Assembly: GCF_003605195.1 (NCBI RefSeq)
Contig: NZ_QYOS01000020.1
Coordinates: 1-64,000 of the forward strand
Origin: Aurantiacibacter odishensis
Lineage (GTDB): Bacteria; Pseudomonadota; Alphaproteobacteria; Sphingomonadales; Sphingomonadaceae
Direction of reading: 5' to 3'
Length of the DNA: 64,000 bases
Shown here: piece by piece, positions 8,298 through 17,121 of the stretch
How the letters are laid out: each line of letters opens with the position of its first letter
Numbering within the stretch: the first letter of the stretch is position 1
Made by a program: the position numbers and the translations under genes
The notes under the pieces: generated by a model
Seen by the model: the letters and a program-made list of their open reading frames with translations, nothing else
Database searches by the model: none
What the model was told of the DNA's origin: nothing

Positions 8298-11275
8298 TCG
8301 GCAGCATCCATCTGGGCCACGACGTCCTCGCAGCGGTTGCACAGGTCGCCGTCTTCGTCGACTTCCGGCAGCAGGCGCCAGCAGCGGCCGCACTTGGCGT
8401 CGCCCGATTTGGCAACGCTTACCACGTCCCCATCGCCCAGCGTCACTGTGCCGGTGATGAACAGCGTGGCAAGATCATCCGCCGAGAAACCTTCCGGCAC
8501 GGCGCTGGCCGGCACCGTCACTTCGGCTTCCAGGCCGGAGCGGATCACCTTCTCGCGGCGCAGCGGTTCGATGGCTTCCATCACCCGTTCGCGCAGCGAC
8601 CGCAGGGCTTCCCAGCGCTCCGCATTGGCATCTGCGGCGGGGATTTCCGGCCATTCGAGCAGGTGAACGCTGCCACCTTCCGGATGGCGCGTCGACCATA
8701 CCTCTTCCGCCGTGAACACCAGCACCGGCGCGGCGTAGCGGATCAGCGCATTGAACAGCGTATCGAGCACGGTGCGATAGGCGCGGCGCTCCATGCTGCC
8801 GGGCGCATCGCAATAGAGCCGGTCCTTGCGGATATCGAAGAAGAAGGCCGAGAGGTCCTCGTTCATGAAATCCACCAGCGCGCGGGTGTAGGCATCGAAA
8901 TCGTAGTTCGCGACGTGGGCGCGCAGCTTGCCGTCCAGCTCGCCCAGCAGCGCCAGCACATACCGCTCAAGCTCCGGCATCTGCTCGACGTCGGCGCGTT
9001 CGTCCTCGCTGAATTCGCCCAGTGCACCCAGCATGTAGCGGAAGGTGTTGCGCAGCTTGCGGTACTGGTCGGCAACGCCCTTGAGGATTTCCGGGCCGAT
9101 CCGGTGGTCCTCGGTGTAATCGACCGAGAGCGCCCACAGGCGGATGATGTCGGCGCCGTATTCCTCCATCACCTTCAGCGGATCGATGGTGTTGCCGAGA
9201 CTCTTCGACATCTTGCGCCCGTCTGCGGCCATGGTGAAACCGTGGGTCAGCACCTGCCTGTAAGGCGCGTGGCCACGCGTGGCGCAGGATTCCAGCAGCG
9301 AGGACTGGAACCAGCCGCGATGCTGGTCACTGCCTTCGAGGTAGAGATCGGCGGGCGATTGCAGGTCGGGCCAGTTGTCCGATTCCAGCACGAAGGCGTG
9401 GGTGGAGCCCGAATCGAACCACACGTCGAGAATGTCGGTGACCATCTCGAAGTCCTCGACCGCATAGTCGGGGCCGAGAAGCTGCGCAGCGCTCTCCTGC
9501 GTCCATGCATCGACGCCGTCCTGCCTGATCGCTTCGACGATGCGCGCGTTCACATCCTTGTCGACGAGGTATTCGCCAGACTCGCGGTTCACGAACAGCG
9601 TGATCGGCACGCCCCAGGCGCGCTGGCGGGAAAGCACCCAGTCAGGGCGGCCCTCGACCATTGAACCGATACGGTTCTTGCCCTTGGCGGGAACGAACCG
9701 GGTTTCATCGATCGCGGCCATCGCGGTCTGGCGCAGGGTGGCGGTATTGTCGCCCTGCGTGCCCAGCGCAACGGCGCCGCCCAGCGGGCCAGCATCGGCC
9801 ACGGCGTAGTCGAACGTACCCAGCGGCTTGTCCATCGGCACGAACCACTGCGGCGTGCAGCGGAAGATCACCTTGGCCTTGGAGCGCCAGCTATGTGGAT
9901 AAGAGTGTTGATAATCTGCGGACGCGCTGAGGAGAGCGCCTGCTTCGCGCAGGTCCGAACAGATCGGCCCGTCGGGCGCGTTGAACTTGGGATTGATGAC
10001 CGATGCGTTCCGCTCATCAGTGCGCGGCAGCCAGCCCCAGTCCTCGCGGTAGCGACCATCGTCGTCGACCACGAATTTCGGCGTGATGCCATTGGCCTTG
10101 CACAGGTCGAAATCGTCCTCGCCATGATCGGGCGCCATGTGGACGATACCCGTACCCGCATCGGTGGTGACGAAGTCGCCCGCCAGCATCGGGCGCGGTT
10201 CGGCGAAGAAGCCGCCGAGTTGGTGCATCGGGTGGCGCACCTTCGTTCCGGCGAGGTCGGAGCCTTTGTGCCGTCCCATCACGGAAAAATTGATAGTCAC
10301 ATCAGTGTCCGGAAATTCCTGATGAATTTCAGCGGAGAGAGCGTTTGCAATGCGCTGTTGAAAGTCTTGGACCAATGGTTCGGCGATCAGGAACTCTTTG
10401 CCGAAAAAACGATGTCCTGGGTTTTTGTCTGCGGCATCGTCTTGATGGCCCCAGCCTAGGACGCCAGTACTTGCCGCCCGAACCCGCACATACTCAACAT
10501 CCGGCCCATAAGCCAAAGCCTGGTTCACCGGGATCGTCCAAGGCGTCGTCGTCCAGATCACCGCATGCGCGCCGACCAGTTCCTCGATCGGACTTTCGAC
10601 AATCTCGAACGCCACGTCGATCTGCGTCGAGACGATATCCTCGTACTCCACCTCCGCCTCGGCCAGCGCGGTCTTTTCGACCGGGCTCCACATCACCGGC
10701 TTCGCGCCGCGATAGAGCATGTCGCTTTCGGCGAACTTCAGTAGCTCGGCGACGATGCCCGCCTCGGCTTCGGGGGCCATGGTGAGGTAGGGCTTGTCCC
10801 ACTCGCCCATCACGCCCAGCCGCTTGAACTGTTCGCTCTGCACCGCCACCCATTCGGCGGCGTATTCGCGGCATTCCTGGCGAAATTCGGCGGGCGGAAC
10901 CTCGTCCTTGTTCTTTTTCTTCTTGCGGTAGGCTTCCTCGATCTTCCACTCGATCGGCAAGCCGTGGCAATCCCAGCCGGGAACGTAGGGCGCGTCCTTG
11001 CCAAGCAGCGTCTGCGTGCGGACGACCGCGTCCTTCAGCACCTTGTTCAGCGCGTGGCCGATGTGGATGTTGCCGTTGGCATAGGGCGGGCCGTCGTGGA
11101 GGATGAACTTGTCGCGCCCGCTGCGGGCCTCGCGCAGCTGCTTGTAGAGGCCCTGCTCTTCCCAGCGCGCAAGGATGCCTGGCTCCTTTGCAGGGAGCCC
11201 GGCTTTCATCGGAAAATCGGTCTTGGGCAGGAAGACGGTGTCCCGGTAATCCCGCTTGGCTGTTTCGTCGGTCAT
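8294..11275 (-). CDS. ileS: Isoleucyl-tRNA synthetase
   Basis: Class I synthetase charging tRNA-Ile and editing mischarged Val. The 993-residue product has the HIGH motif (HIHIGH context at 71-74 after HDGPPYANGN), KMSKS near residue 685 (DGRKMSKSLGNT), an anticodon-binding domain, and a C-terminal zinc knuckle (CGRCWRLL and CNRCEDVV) near 965-985. It is about 55 residues longer than E. coli IleRS. Much of the extra length is around residues 270-335 in the CP1 editing region (10261-10440), where I counted about 48% G+C, well below the flanks. The start at MTDETAKRDYRD is preferred over an upstream in-frame start at 11302, which would overlap ribF. The gene is 7 bp after ribF and overlaps lspA by 4 bp. 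Confidence 0.97.
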   Translation of the reverse strand: MTDETAKRDYRDTVFLPKTDFPMKAGLPAKEPGILARWEEQGLYKQLREARSGRDKFILHDGPPYANGNIHIGHALNKVLKDAVVRTQTLLGKDAPYVPGWDCHGLPIEWKIEEAYRKKKKNKDEVPPAEFRQECREYAAEWVAVQSEQFKRLGVMGEWDKPYLTMAPEAEAGIVAELLKFAESDMLYRGAKPVMWSPVEKTALAEAEVEYEDIVSTQIDVAFEIVESPIEELVGAHAVIWTTTPWTIPVNQALAYGPDVEYVRVRAASTGVLGWGHQDDAADKNPGHRFFGKEFLIAEPLVQDFQQRIANALSAEIHQEFPDTDVTINFSVMGRHKGSDLAGTKVRHPMHQLGGFFAEPRPMLAGDFVTTDAGTGIVHMAPDHGEDDFDLCKANGITPKFVVDDDGRYREDWGWLPRTDERNASVINPKFNAPDGPICSDLREAGALLSASADYQHSYPHSWRSKAKVIFRCTPQWFVPMDKPLGTFDYAVADAGPLGGAVALGTQGDNTATLRQTAMAAIDETRFVPAKGKNRIGSMVEGRPDWVLSRQRAWGVPITLFVNRESGEYLVDKDVNARIVEAIRQDGVDAWTQESAAQLLGPDYAVEDFEMVTDILDVWFDSGSTHAFVLESDNWPDLQSPADLYLEGSDQHRGWFQSSLLESCATRGHAPYRQVLTHGFTMAADGRKMSKSLGNTIDPLKVMEEYGADIIRLWALSVDYTEDHRIGPEILKGVADQYRKLRNTFRYMLGALGEFSEDERADVEQMPELERYVLALLGELDGKLRAHVANYDFDAYTRALVDFMNEDLSAFFFDIRKDRLYCDAPGSMERRAYRTVLDTLFNALIRYAAPVLVFTAEEVWSTRHPEGGSVHLLEWPEIPAADANAERWEALRSLRERVMEAIEPLRREKVIRSGLEAEVTVPASAVPEGFSADDLATLFITGTVTLGDGDVVSVAKSGDAKCGRCWRLLPEVDEDGDLCNRCEDVVAQMDAAE

Positions 11276-11282
11276 CGCGCGG

Positions 11283-12224
11283 TTAATCCTTTGGGCGGGC
11301 ACCTAGTAGGTCGCGCGCCCGCGCACAATCCTCTTCCATCTGCCGCTTCAGCGCGTCCAGATCGTCGAATTTCGCCTCGGGCCGCAGGAAGTGGTGGAAG
11401 GCGACGTCGATCTCCTGATCGTAGAGGTCGCCGGAGAAATCGAAGAAATAGGGCTCCAGAAGCTCCTTGGGCGGATCGAAACTGGGGCGCACGCCAAGGT
11501 TCGCCGCGCCCTGCAAGTGCTGCCCGGTGGCAAGCACGCGGCCCGTCACGGCATAGATGCCGAAGCGCGGGCGAAGGTAAGCGCCCATGTCGATATTCGC
11601 GGTGGGGTAGCCGAGGTCGCGCCCGCGCTTGTCACCGTGGATCACCTTGCCGCGCACGGTGAAGGGGCGAGTGAGCAGCCTTGCGGCAACATCGCACTCG
11701 CCCGCTTTCAGCGCGTCGCGGATGCGGCTGGAGGAGACGACCTGGCCACTTTCGCCCACGGGGCCGATAGCGCGGGCCTCGATGCCGCAGGTCGCGCCGA
11801 CCTCGCGCAGCACTGCCACGTTGCCGCCGCGTCCCTTGCCGAAGGTGAAGTCCTCGCCCGTAACCACGCCGCCTGCGCCGATGTGACCTGCCAGCAGGTC
11901 GCGCACGAAGCTTTCCGCGCTCATGGCGGCAAGATCATCGTCGAAGTCGAACACCAGCATGGCGTCGGCCCCGGCGGCGCGGAACAGTTCGTGGCGCTGT
12001 TCCAGCGTGGTGAGGCGGAACGGGGGCACGTGCGGCGCGAAATGGCGGACGGGGTGGGGGTCGAAGGTGGCGACCACGGCCGGGCGGCCTTCGCTCTTTG
12101 CCCACTCCACTGCCTCGCGCACGACGTGCTGGTGGCCGATGTGGAACCCGTCGAAATTGCCGAGAGCGACCACGGCGCCGCGCAGGCTTTCGGGCACAGT
12201 ATCGCGGTGCGAGAGACGGGTCAT
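11283..12224 (-). CDS. ribF: Bifunctional riboflavin kinase / FAD synthetase
   Basis: Makes FMN from riboflavin and then FAD, supplying ETF and other flavoproteins. In the 313-residue product, the N-terminal FAD synthetase (nucleotidyltransferase) domain shows GNFDGFHIGHQHV near 22-34 and TFDPHPVRHF. The C-terminal riboflavin kinase domain starts near 190 with GKVIHGDKRGRDLGYPTANI, then a GVRPSF motif and the LEPYFFDFSGDLY segment. The ATG overlaps the stop of the dipeptidase gene as ATGA. It is followed by ileS after 7 bp, so it is part of the long minus-strand operon. Confidence 0.96.
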   Translation of the reverse strand: MTRLSHRDTVPESLRGAVVALGNFDGFHIGHQHVVREAVEWAKSEGRPAVVATFDPHPVRHFAPHVPPFRLTTLEQRHELFRAAGADAMLVFDFDDDLAAMSAESFVRDLLAGHIGAGGVVTGEDFTFGKGRGGNVAVLREVGATCGIEARAIGPVGESGQVVSSSRIRDALKAGECDVAARLLTRPFTVRGKVIHGDKRGRDLGYPTANIDMGAYLRPRFGIYAVTGRVLATGQHLQGAANLGVRPSFDPPKELLEPYFFDFSGDLYDQEIDVAFHHFLRPEAKFDDLDALKRQMEEDCARARDLLGARPKD

Positions 12225-13387
12225 GCCAGCGGCTCCAAACCAGCTTCCAGCACGCGCAGGGCGTTGCCGCCCATCACTGCGCGGATTTCCTCTTCGGTAA
12301 AGCCTGCATCGATCAGCCCCTGCGTCACGTTGACGAGGCCCGCCGCGTCGAACCGGGTGGTAACGGTGCCGTCGAAATCGCTGCCGAGCGCGACGTGCTC
12401 GATGCCGACGAGATCGCGGATATGCGTCATGGCGGCGACGATGGCGGCGGGGGAGGTGTCGCACACGGCACCCTCCCAGTAGCCCACGCCGATCACGCCG
12501 CCTGTCGCGGCAAGCCCGCGAATCTCCGCGTCGGTCAGGTTGCGGTTTACAGGGCAGGTCGCCTGCACGCCGCCGTGGCTGGATACGACCGGACGCTGCG
12601 CCATGGCCAGCACCTCGGCCACGCACTGGTGGCTGCAATGGGCAATGTCGACGACCATGCCCATTCTTTCCATCCGCCGCACGGCCTCTCGGCCTATGTC
12701 GGTGAGTCCGCCCTTGTCGATGCCGTGCATCGACCCTGCGAGATCGTTGTCGAAAAAGTGCACCAGCCCCGCCATACGCACGCCTGCGTCGTAGAGCGCA
12801 TCGAGATTGGCGAGATCGCCTTCGAGGTTGTGCAACCCTTCCACCGAGAGCATCGCCGCCACCGGCGCGCTGCTGGCATCCGGCGCACGAACCGGCACGA
12901 TATCCGCAGGCGTGCGGACCAGTGCGAGGTCGCCTTCCGATTCGGCAGCGGCGCGCTCCAGCCTCTCGCCGTGCCACAGCGTACGTTCCAGCAGCGAGGT
13001 CCAGGTGCGCAGCGGCTGCAACTGCCCGATCGCGAGCAGGGTGATGTTGTCGGTCTCGGCGGTGTTGTTGTCGTAGTTCTGGTCGCGCGGGGTCTTGGTG
13101 ACGCTGGAGAACACCTGCAGGGCGACGTTGCCTTCCTTGAGCCGCGGCAGGTCTATGTGCCCGCGGTCCGCGGCTTCGAGCATGTCACGCTTCCACAGCA
13201 GGGTGTCGCCGTGCAGGTCGACAATGGTGAGCGTTTCGTGGAGCGCGCGGGCCTCGTCCGATACAGGCGGCAGCGGCAGGCCGTCGATCACGTTCATGTC
13301 CCGCTCGACGTAACCGGGCGCGAAGATGAAGAAGGCGACCAGCGCCGCCAGCAGCACGCCGCCAAAGCCGATGGCGAAACGCTTCAT
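12221..13387 (-). CDS. Membrane-anchored M19 (renal dipeptidase-like) peptidase
   Basis: Zinc dipeptidase of family M19, likely cleaving dipeptides in the periplasm. The 388-residue protein starts with a membrane or signal segment (about 4-24, IGFGGVLLAALVAFFIFAPG). The zinc site is intact: HxD at 59-61 (VDLHGDTLLW), SVEGLHNLEGD for the bridging Glu, DIAHCS, VVSSHGG and GSDFDGTV near 315. No lipobox is visible, so it may be anchored by its N-terminal helix. It overlaps folA upstream and ribF downstream by 4 bp each, so all three are translationally coupled. Its presence between folA and ribF has no obvious metabolic logic. Confidence 0.9.
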   Translation of the reverse strand: MKRFAIGFGGVLLAALVAFFIFAPGYVERDMNVIDGLPLPPVSDEARALHETLTIVDLHGDTLLWKRDMLEAADRGHIDLPRLKEGNVALQVFSSVTKTPRDQNYDNNTAETDNITLLAIGQLQPLRTWTSLLERTLWHGERLERAAAESEGDLALVRTPADIVPVRAPDASSAPVAAMLSVEGLHNLEGDLANLDALYDAGVRMAGLVHFFDNDLAGSMHGIDKGGLTDIGREAVRRMERMGMVVDIAHCSHQCVAEVLAMAQRPVVSSHGGVQATCPVNRNLTDAEIRGLAATGGVIGVGYWEGAVCDTSPAAIVAAMTHIRDLVGIEHVALGSDFDGTVTTRFDAAGLVNVTQGLIDAGFTEEEIRAVMGGNALRVLEAGLEPLA

Positions 13388-13881
13388 GCCGGGCGATGCC
13401 TCTCAAACGTTACGAAATCGTAGGGTGGCCAGCCGTCTTTCGCCGGGCGGCTCTCGCGCGCCACTTCGCGCCAGGTGGGATCGCTCGCCGGGTCGCGCAT
13501 GGTGACATCGCCGGTCGTATCTTCGAACACTTCGGTCAGTTCGAACGTCGTTCCCCGGTCCCAGAACAGGTCGAAGATCTCCGCCCCGCCGATTACTGCG
13601 ACATCGCCAGCGCCCGCCATTGCCATGGCCTCGTCAGGCGAGGATGCCACTTCCGCGCCTTCAGCCTGCCAGTCGTCCTGCCGGGTCAGCACGATATGGC
13701 GGCGACCGGGCAGCAGGCCGGGCAGGCTTTCGAAAGTCTTGCGGCCCATGATCATGGGCTTACTCATCGTCAGGCGCTTGAACCGCTTCAGGTCCTCGCT
13801 GATCGCCCACGGCACGTCGCCGTCCTTTGCGATGACGCCGTTGGTCGCCCGCGCGACGATGAAGAGCACGTCGGCGGCCAC
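13384..13881 (-). CDS. folA: Dihydrofolate reductase
   Basis: Reduces dihydrofolate to tetrahydrofolate with NADPH. The 165-residue product shows the family layout: ARATNGVIAKDGDVPW near 8-23 (substrate Trp and Met20-loop equivalent), ISEDLKRFKRLTMSKP, MIMGRKTFESLP for NADPH binding, IVLTRQ, and VIGGAEIFDLF near 97. The start is a GTG directly abutting the purK stop (TAAGTG), and the 3' end overlaps the dipeptidase ATG by 4 bp. Placement with purK/purE links one-carbon supply to purine synthesis. Confidence 0.96.
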   Translation of the reverse strand: MAADVLFIVARATNGVIAKDGDVPWAISEDLKRFKRLTMSKPMIMGRKTFESLPGLLPGRRHIVLTRQDDWQAEGAEVASSPDEAMAMAGAGDVAVIGGAEIFDLFWDRGTTFELTEVFEDTTGDVTMRDPASDPTWREVARESRPAKDGWPPYDFVTFERHRPA

Positions 13882-14940
13882 TTACCAGACCCGCGTGATG
13901 TGGCCCATCTTGCGGCCCTCGCGCGCCTCGGCCTTGCCATAAAGGTGCACGTGCGCGCGCCCTTCCGAGAGGTGGCGGGCAAGGTCCAGCGCTTCCTCGC
14001 CGATAAGGTTGTCCATCACCATCGAGCCGGAAACGCTGGCCGTGTCGCCCAGCGGCAGGCCGCAGATGGCGCGAATATGGTTCTCGAACTGGCTGGTGAC
14101 GGCACCCTCGATGGTCCAGTGGCCTGAATTGTGCACGCGCGGGGCCATTTCGTTGAAGACCGGGCCATTCGGCGTAGCGAAGAATTCCAGCGTCAGCACG
14201 CCGACGTACCCCAGCGCGTCGGCCACCTTCCTCGCCATGTCGCGCGCCTTGTCGAGCTGCTGCGCCACGATGGCGGGGGCGGGCAGTTCGCAATGGGCGA
14301 GGATGCCGTTCTCGTGGCGGTTGCGGCTGGAATCCCAGAAGCGCACTTCGCCGTCGCGGCCGCGCACGAGGATAACCGAGAACTCGCATTCGAACGTCAG
14401 CCGCGCTTCGTAGACGCAGCCGGTTTCCGGGATGCGCACCCCCTGTGCGTCGGCTCGCTCGTTGATCGCCCACTGGCCTTTCCCGTCGTAGCCGTCGCGC
14501 CGGGTCTTCAGAATGCCGGGCACGCCGATCCGCTCCACCGCGTCGGCCAGTTCGCTGTCGTGGTCAACAACGGCGAAATCGGCGGGAGTGCCGCCCGCGT
14601 CCTGCATGAAGCGCTTCTCGCGCACCCGGTCCTGCGCCACTTCCAGCGCGCGGGTGCCCGGTGCCAGCTTGTCCTGCGGCACGTTCGCCAGCGGTCCGAC
14701 CGGGACGTTCTCGAACTCGTAGGTGATGACGTCGCAATCGCGCGCGAAGGCTGCCAGCGCATCGCCGTTGTGCCACGGGGCGCAGGTGTAGGCCGCCGCG
14801 ACATGGGCGGCCACGTTGTCCCCCTCGGGCGCGTAGATGTGGCAGCGATAGCCAAGCTGCGCTGCGGACATGGCCATCATGCGGCCAAGCTGCCCGCCGC
14901 CAAGGATGCCGATGGTGGAACCGGGAGGAAGCGCGCTCAT
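13882..14940 (-). CDS. purK: 5-(carboxyamino)imidazole ribonucleotide synthase
   Basis: ATP-grasp enzyme converting AIR, bicarbonate and ATP to N5-CAIR in de novo purine synthesis. The 352-residue product begins with [18 protein letters not shown], followed by the ATP-grasp region ([12 protein letters not shown]) and the C-terminal [13 protein letters not shown] and [11 protein letters not shown] motifs, which are diagnostic of PurK. It overlaps purE by 4 bp upstream (ATGA) and abuts folA downstream. The product is passed to PurE. Confidence 0.97.
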   Translation of the reverse strand: MSALPPGSTIGILGGGQLGRMMAMSAAQLGYRCHIYAPEGDNVAAHVAAAYTCAPWHNGDALAAFARDCDVITYEFENVPVGPLANVPQDKLAPGTRALEVAQDRVREKRFMQDAGGTPADFAVVDHDSELADAVERIGVPGILKTRRDGYDGKGQWAINERADAQGVRIPETGCVYEARLTFECEFSVILVRGRDGEVRFWDSSRNRHENGILAHCELPAPAIVAQQLDKARDMARKVADALGYVGVLTLEFFATPNGPVFNEMAPRVHNSGHWTIEGAVTSQFENHIRAICGLPLGDTASVSGSMVMDNLIGEEALDLARHLSEGRAHVHLYGKAEAREGRKMGHITRVW

Positions 14941-15425
14941 GGATTGTCGACCGGTTTCTCTGCAACCTTGTCCGTCTGCGCCTGGCGGAAGGCCTTGAGG
15001 CGCCCTGCCAGCGCGTCGTCTTCCAGTGCCAGGATCGAGGCGGCGAAGATACCGGCGTTGGTCGCGCCGGCATCGCCGATGGCCAGCGTGCCAGTAGGAA
15101 CGCCTGCGGGCATCTGCACGATGGAGAGCAGGCTATCCATGCCCGACAGCGCCTTGCTCTGCACCGGCACGCCGAGGACGGGCAGGTGGGTGAGCGCGGC
15201 GATCATGCCAGGCAGGTGCGCCGCGCCGCCGGCGCCTGCAATGATGACCTTGAAGCCTTCGTCCGCCGCACCCTTGCCGAAGGCGTGCAGCCGGTCGGGC
15301 GTGCGGTGGGCGGAGACGATGCGCGCGTCGTATTGAACGCCAAGCTCGTCCAGCACGGCTGCGGCCTTGGTCATGGTGGGCCAGTCCGACTGGCTGCCCA
15401 TCACGATTGCGACAGGAGCGCCCAT
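14937..15425 (-). CDS. purE: N5-carboxyaminoimidazole ribonucleotide mutase
   Basis: Class I PurE, which moves the carboxyl group of N5-CAIR to give CAIR. The 162-residue product has the family motifs: [10 protein letters not shown] (about 9-18), [13 protein letters not shown] (about 38-50), [13 protein letters not shown], and [22 protein letters not shown]. It is 3 bp after the gpmA stop and overlaps purK by 4 bp. Purine genes here follow a glycolytic gene in one transcript. Confidence 0.97.
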   Translation of the reverse strand: MGAPVAIVMGSQSDWPTMTKAAAVLDELGVQYDARIVSAHRTPDRLHAFGKGAADEGFKVIIAGAGGAAHLPGMIAALTHLPVLGVPVQSKALSGMDSLLSIVQMPAGVPTGTLAIGDAGATNAGIFAASILALEDDALAGRLKAFRQAQTDKVAEKPVDNP

Positions 15426-15428
15426 GTC

Positions 15429-16115
15429 TCAGCTATCCTTCAGGTAGTAGCGCTCGCCCACGGGGGAGGCGCCTTCGAATTCGTAGATGATCGGCTGGCC
15501 GGTGGGGATTTCCAGTCCGGTAATCTCGTCGTCCGAGATGTTGGAGAGGTGCTTCACCAGTGCGCGCAACGAGTTGCCGTGGGCGGAGATGATCACCGTC
15601 TCGCCTGCCACCAGCTTGGGCAGAATGTCGCTTTCCCAGTAGGGCAGGACACGCTCGATGGTCAGTTTCAGGCTCTCGGTCTGCGGCACGTCGATGCCTT
15701 CGTAGCGCGGATCGTTGCCGGGATCGTACTCGTCGCCCTTTTCCATCGGCGGAGGCGGCACATCGAAGCTGCGGCGCCAGATGTGCACCTGTTCGTTACC
15801 GTGCTTGTCGCGCGTTTCCTGCTTGTTGAGACCCGTCAGGCCGCCGTAGTGCCGTTCGTTCAGGCGCCAGTCCTTGGTTTCCGGGATCCACAGCCGGTCG
15901 CACTCTTCCAGCGCCAGGTGCAGCGTCTTGATCGCGCGCTTCTGCACGCTGGTGAAAGCGACGGTGGGGAACACCCCCTTTTCCTTCAGCAGGCGGCCTG
16001 CTTCCCTCGCTTCCTCGACGCCCTTTTCAGTGACGTCGACATCCCACCAGCCGGTGAAACGGTTGGCGAGGTTCCATTCGGACTGGCCATGGCGGACGAG
16101 GATAAGTTTGGGCAC
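15429..16115 (-). CDS. gpmA: 2,3-bisphosphoglycerate-dependent phosphoglycerate mutase
   Basis: Interconverts 3- and 2-phosphoglycerate through a phosphohistidine. The 228-residue product shows the phosphohistidine motif [10 protein letters not shown] at about 6-15, [43 protein letters not shown], the second catalytic His in [15 protein letters not shown] and the C-terminal GQPIIYEF. The start is a GTG. There is no close ribosome site beyond a GGAGAGTC run. It is 44 bp downstream of the short basic protein gene and 3 bp upstream of purE. Confidence 0.97.
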   Translation of the reverse strand: MPKLILVRHGQSEWNLANRFTGWWDVDVTEKGVEEAREAGRLLKEKGVFPTVAFTSVQKRAIKTLHLALEECDRLWIPETKDWRLNERHYGGLTGLNKQETRDKHGNEQVHIWRRSFDVPPPPMEKGDEYDPGNDPRYEGIDVPQTESLKLTIERVLPYWESDILPKLVAGETVIISAHGNSLRALVKHLSNISDDEITGLEIPTGQPIIYEFEGASPVGERYYLKDS

Positions 16116-16159
16116 TGTCAGACTCTCCGGTTGCGGGAGGAATGGCGGGAAAGCGCGCC

Positions 16160-16327
16160 CTAGCCTTCACCGGCGCGATTGGAAAGGCCCGGAGAAGCAT
16201 GGTCCGAATCGTCGTCGGGCCTGGACGGCTCGTCGCCGGCCATTGCCTTCTTCTGCGCCTTGCGCCGTTTCAGGTTCGCACGCAGCTGTGCGGCCAGACG
16301 TTCCTCGCGGGACAAATCCTTGCTCAT
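16160..16327 (-). CDS. Short conserved basic protein of unknown function
   Basis: A 55-residue protein, [30 protein letters not shown] followed by an acidic, Ser/Asp-rich tail. The [16 protein letters not shown] helix is a pattern I recall from small conserved hypothetical proteins in sphingomonads. I assign no function. It is highly charged with no signal peptide or membrane segment. The start at 16327 is chosen because it begins the conserved helix; the frame is open farther upstream to 16360. It lies 44 bp upstream of gpmA and is probably the first gene of the long operon. Confidence 0.6.
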   Translation of the reverse strand: MSKDLSREERLAAQLRANLKRRKAQKKAMAGDEPSRPDDDSDHASPGLSNRAGEG

Positions 16328-16443
16328 GGGCGATATATCTGCCGCAACCGCCGCCATCACTCAAGCTTGGCTTGACTTTCGAGCGGCTGGCGACAATAGC
16401 GCGCGCCTGCCCGGCGACACTTGCTTCGCCTTCGGGCCCGGAC

Positions 16444-16518
16444 GCTGCTGTAGCTCAGTGGTAGAGCGCACCCTTGGTAAGGGTGAGGCCGGGAGTTCAA
16501 TCCTCCCCAGCAGCACCA
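16444..16518 (+). tRNA. tRNA-Thr (anticodon GGT)
   Basis: Cloverleaf by eye: acceptor arms GCTGCTG (16444-16450) and CAGCAGC (16508-16514) pair fully. The D-arm is GCTC...GAGC. The anticodon stem CACCC/GGGTG holds loop TTGGTAA with anticodon GGT. The T-arm is GGGAG-TTCAATC-CTCCC. The discriminator is A, and the CCA (16516-16518) is encoded. It reads Thr codons ACC and ACU. Confidence 0.96.
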
Positions 16519-16647
16519 TTCTCCCAGACATACGCAGGCGAAAGATGTCGGCACGTCGTCGACCGGGAACGTCAGCGGCGTTCGAGAAAGGCTGGGCGGT
16601 CATCTAGCCTCTTCCCATACGGTGTATTGCTGATACAACTCACCCTT

Positions 16648-17121
16648 ATGGACACCGAACCGCTCAGCAAACTCGATCCCGCCTATGCCACTGTCATGCG
16701 CATCGAAGGCACGCTCACGGTCCTGCCGTTCCTCATCGCTGCGCTGGTAATGGGCGTCGCTGGCGCGCTGCCGGAGCCGTGGACCTGGGCGCCGATGATC
16801 GTGCCAGTGCTGATCGCGCTTGTCATGGTGCTACTGATCCCGATGAAGCGCTATCGCAGTCGCGGCTATCACGTGAGTACGGACCGCCTGAGGGTGGTGA
16901 AGGGGGTGATGTTTCATGCCGACACCGTCGTCCCGTTCAGTCGCGTGCAGCATCTCGATGTTGAACAGGGTCCGCTTGAGCGCGCGTTCGGCATTGCGCG
17001 GCTGATCCTGCATACGGCGGGCACGCATAATGCCTCCGTCACCCTGCCGGGACTGCGGCACGCAGATGCCGTGGCCATGCGCGAGGAGATCCGCCAGCAC
17101 GTAAAGCGCGAATCGCTGTGA
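16648..17121 (+). CDS. PH-domain membrane protein, YdbS-like
   Basis: A 157-residue inner-membrane protein. There are two hydrophobic segments at about 22-42 and 50-68 (VLPFLIAALVMGVAGAL and MIVPVLIALVMVLLIPM), then a bacterial PH_2 (bPH) domain from about 75: GYHVSTDRLRVVKGVMFH, TVVPFSRVQHLDVEQGPLERAFGIARLILHTAG. This is the B. subtilis YdbS layout. Homologues affect cell-surface or stress traits, but the biochemical role is unknown. Its stop overlaps the GTG start of the next, YdbT-like gene, so the two are translationally coupled and probably form one complex. Confidence 0.85.
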   Translation: MDTEPLSKLDPAYATVMRIEGTLTVLPFLIAALVMGVAGALPEPWTWAPMIVPVLIALVMVLLIPMKRYRSRGYHVSTDRLRVVKGVMFHADTVVPFSRVQHLDVEQGPLERAFGIARLILHTAGTHNASVTLPGLRHADAVAMREEIRQHVKRESL

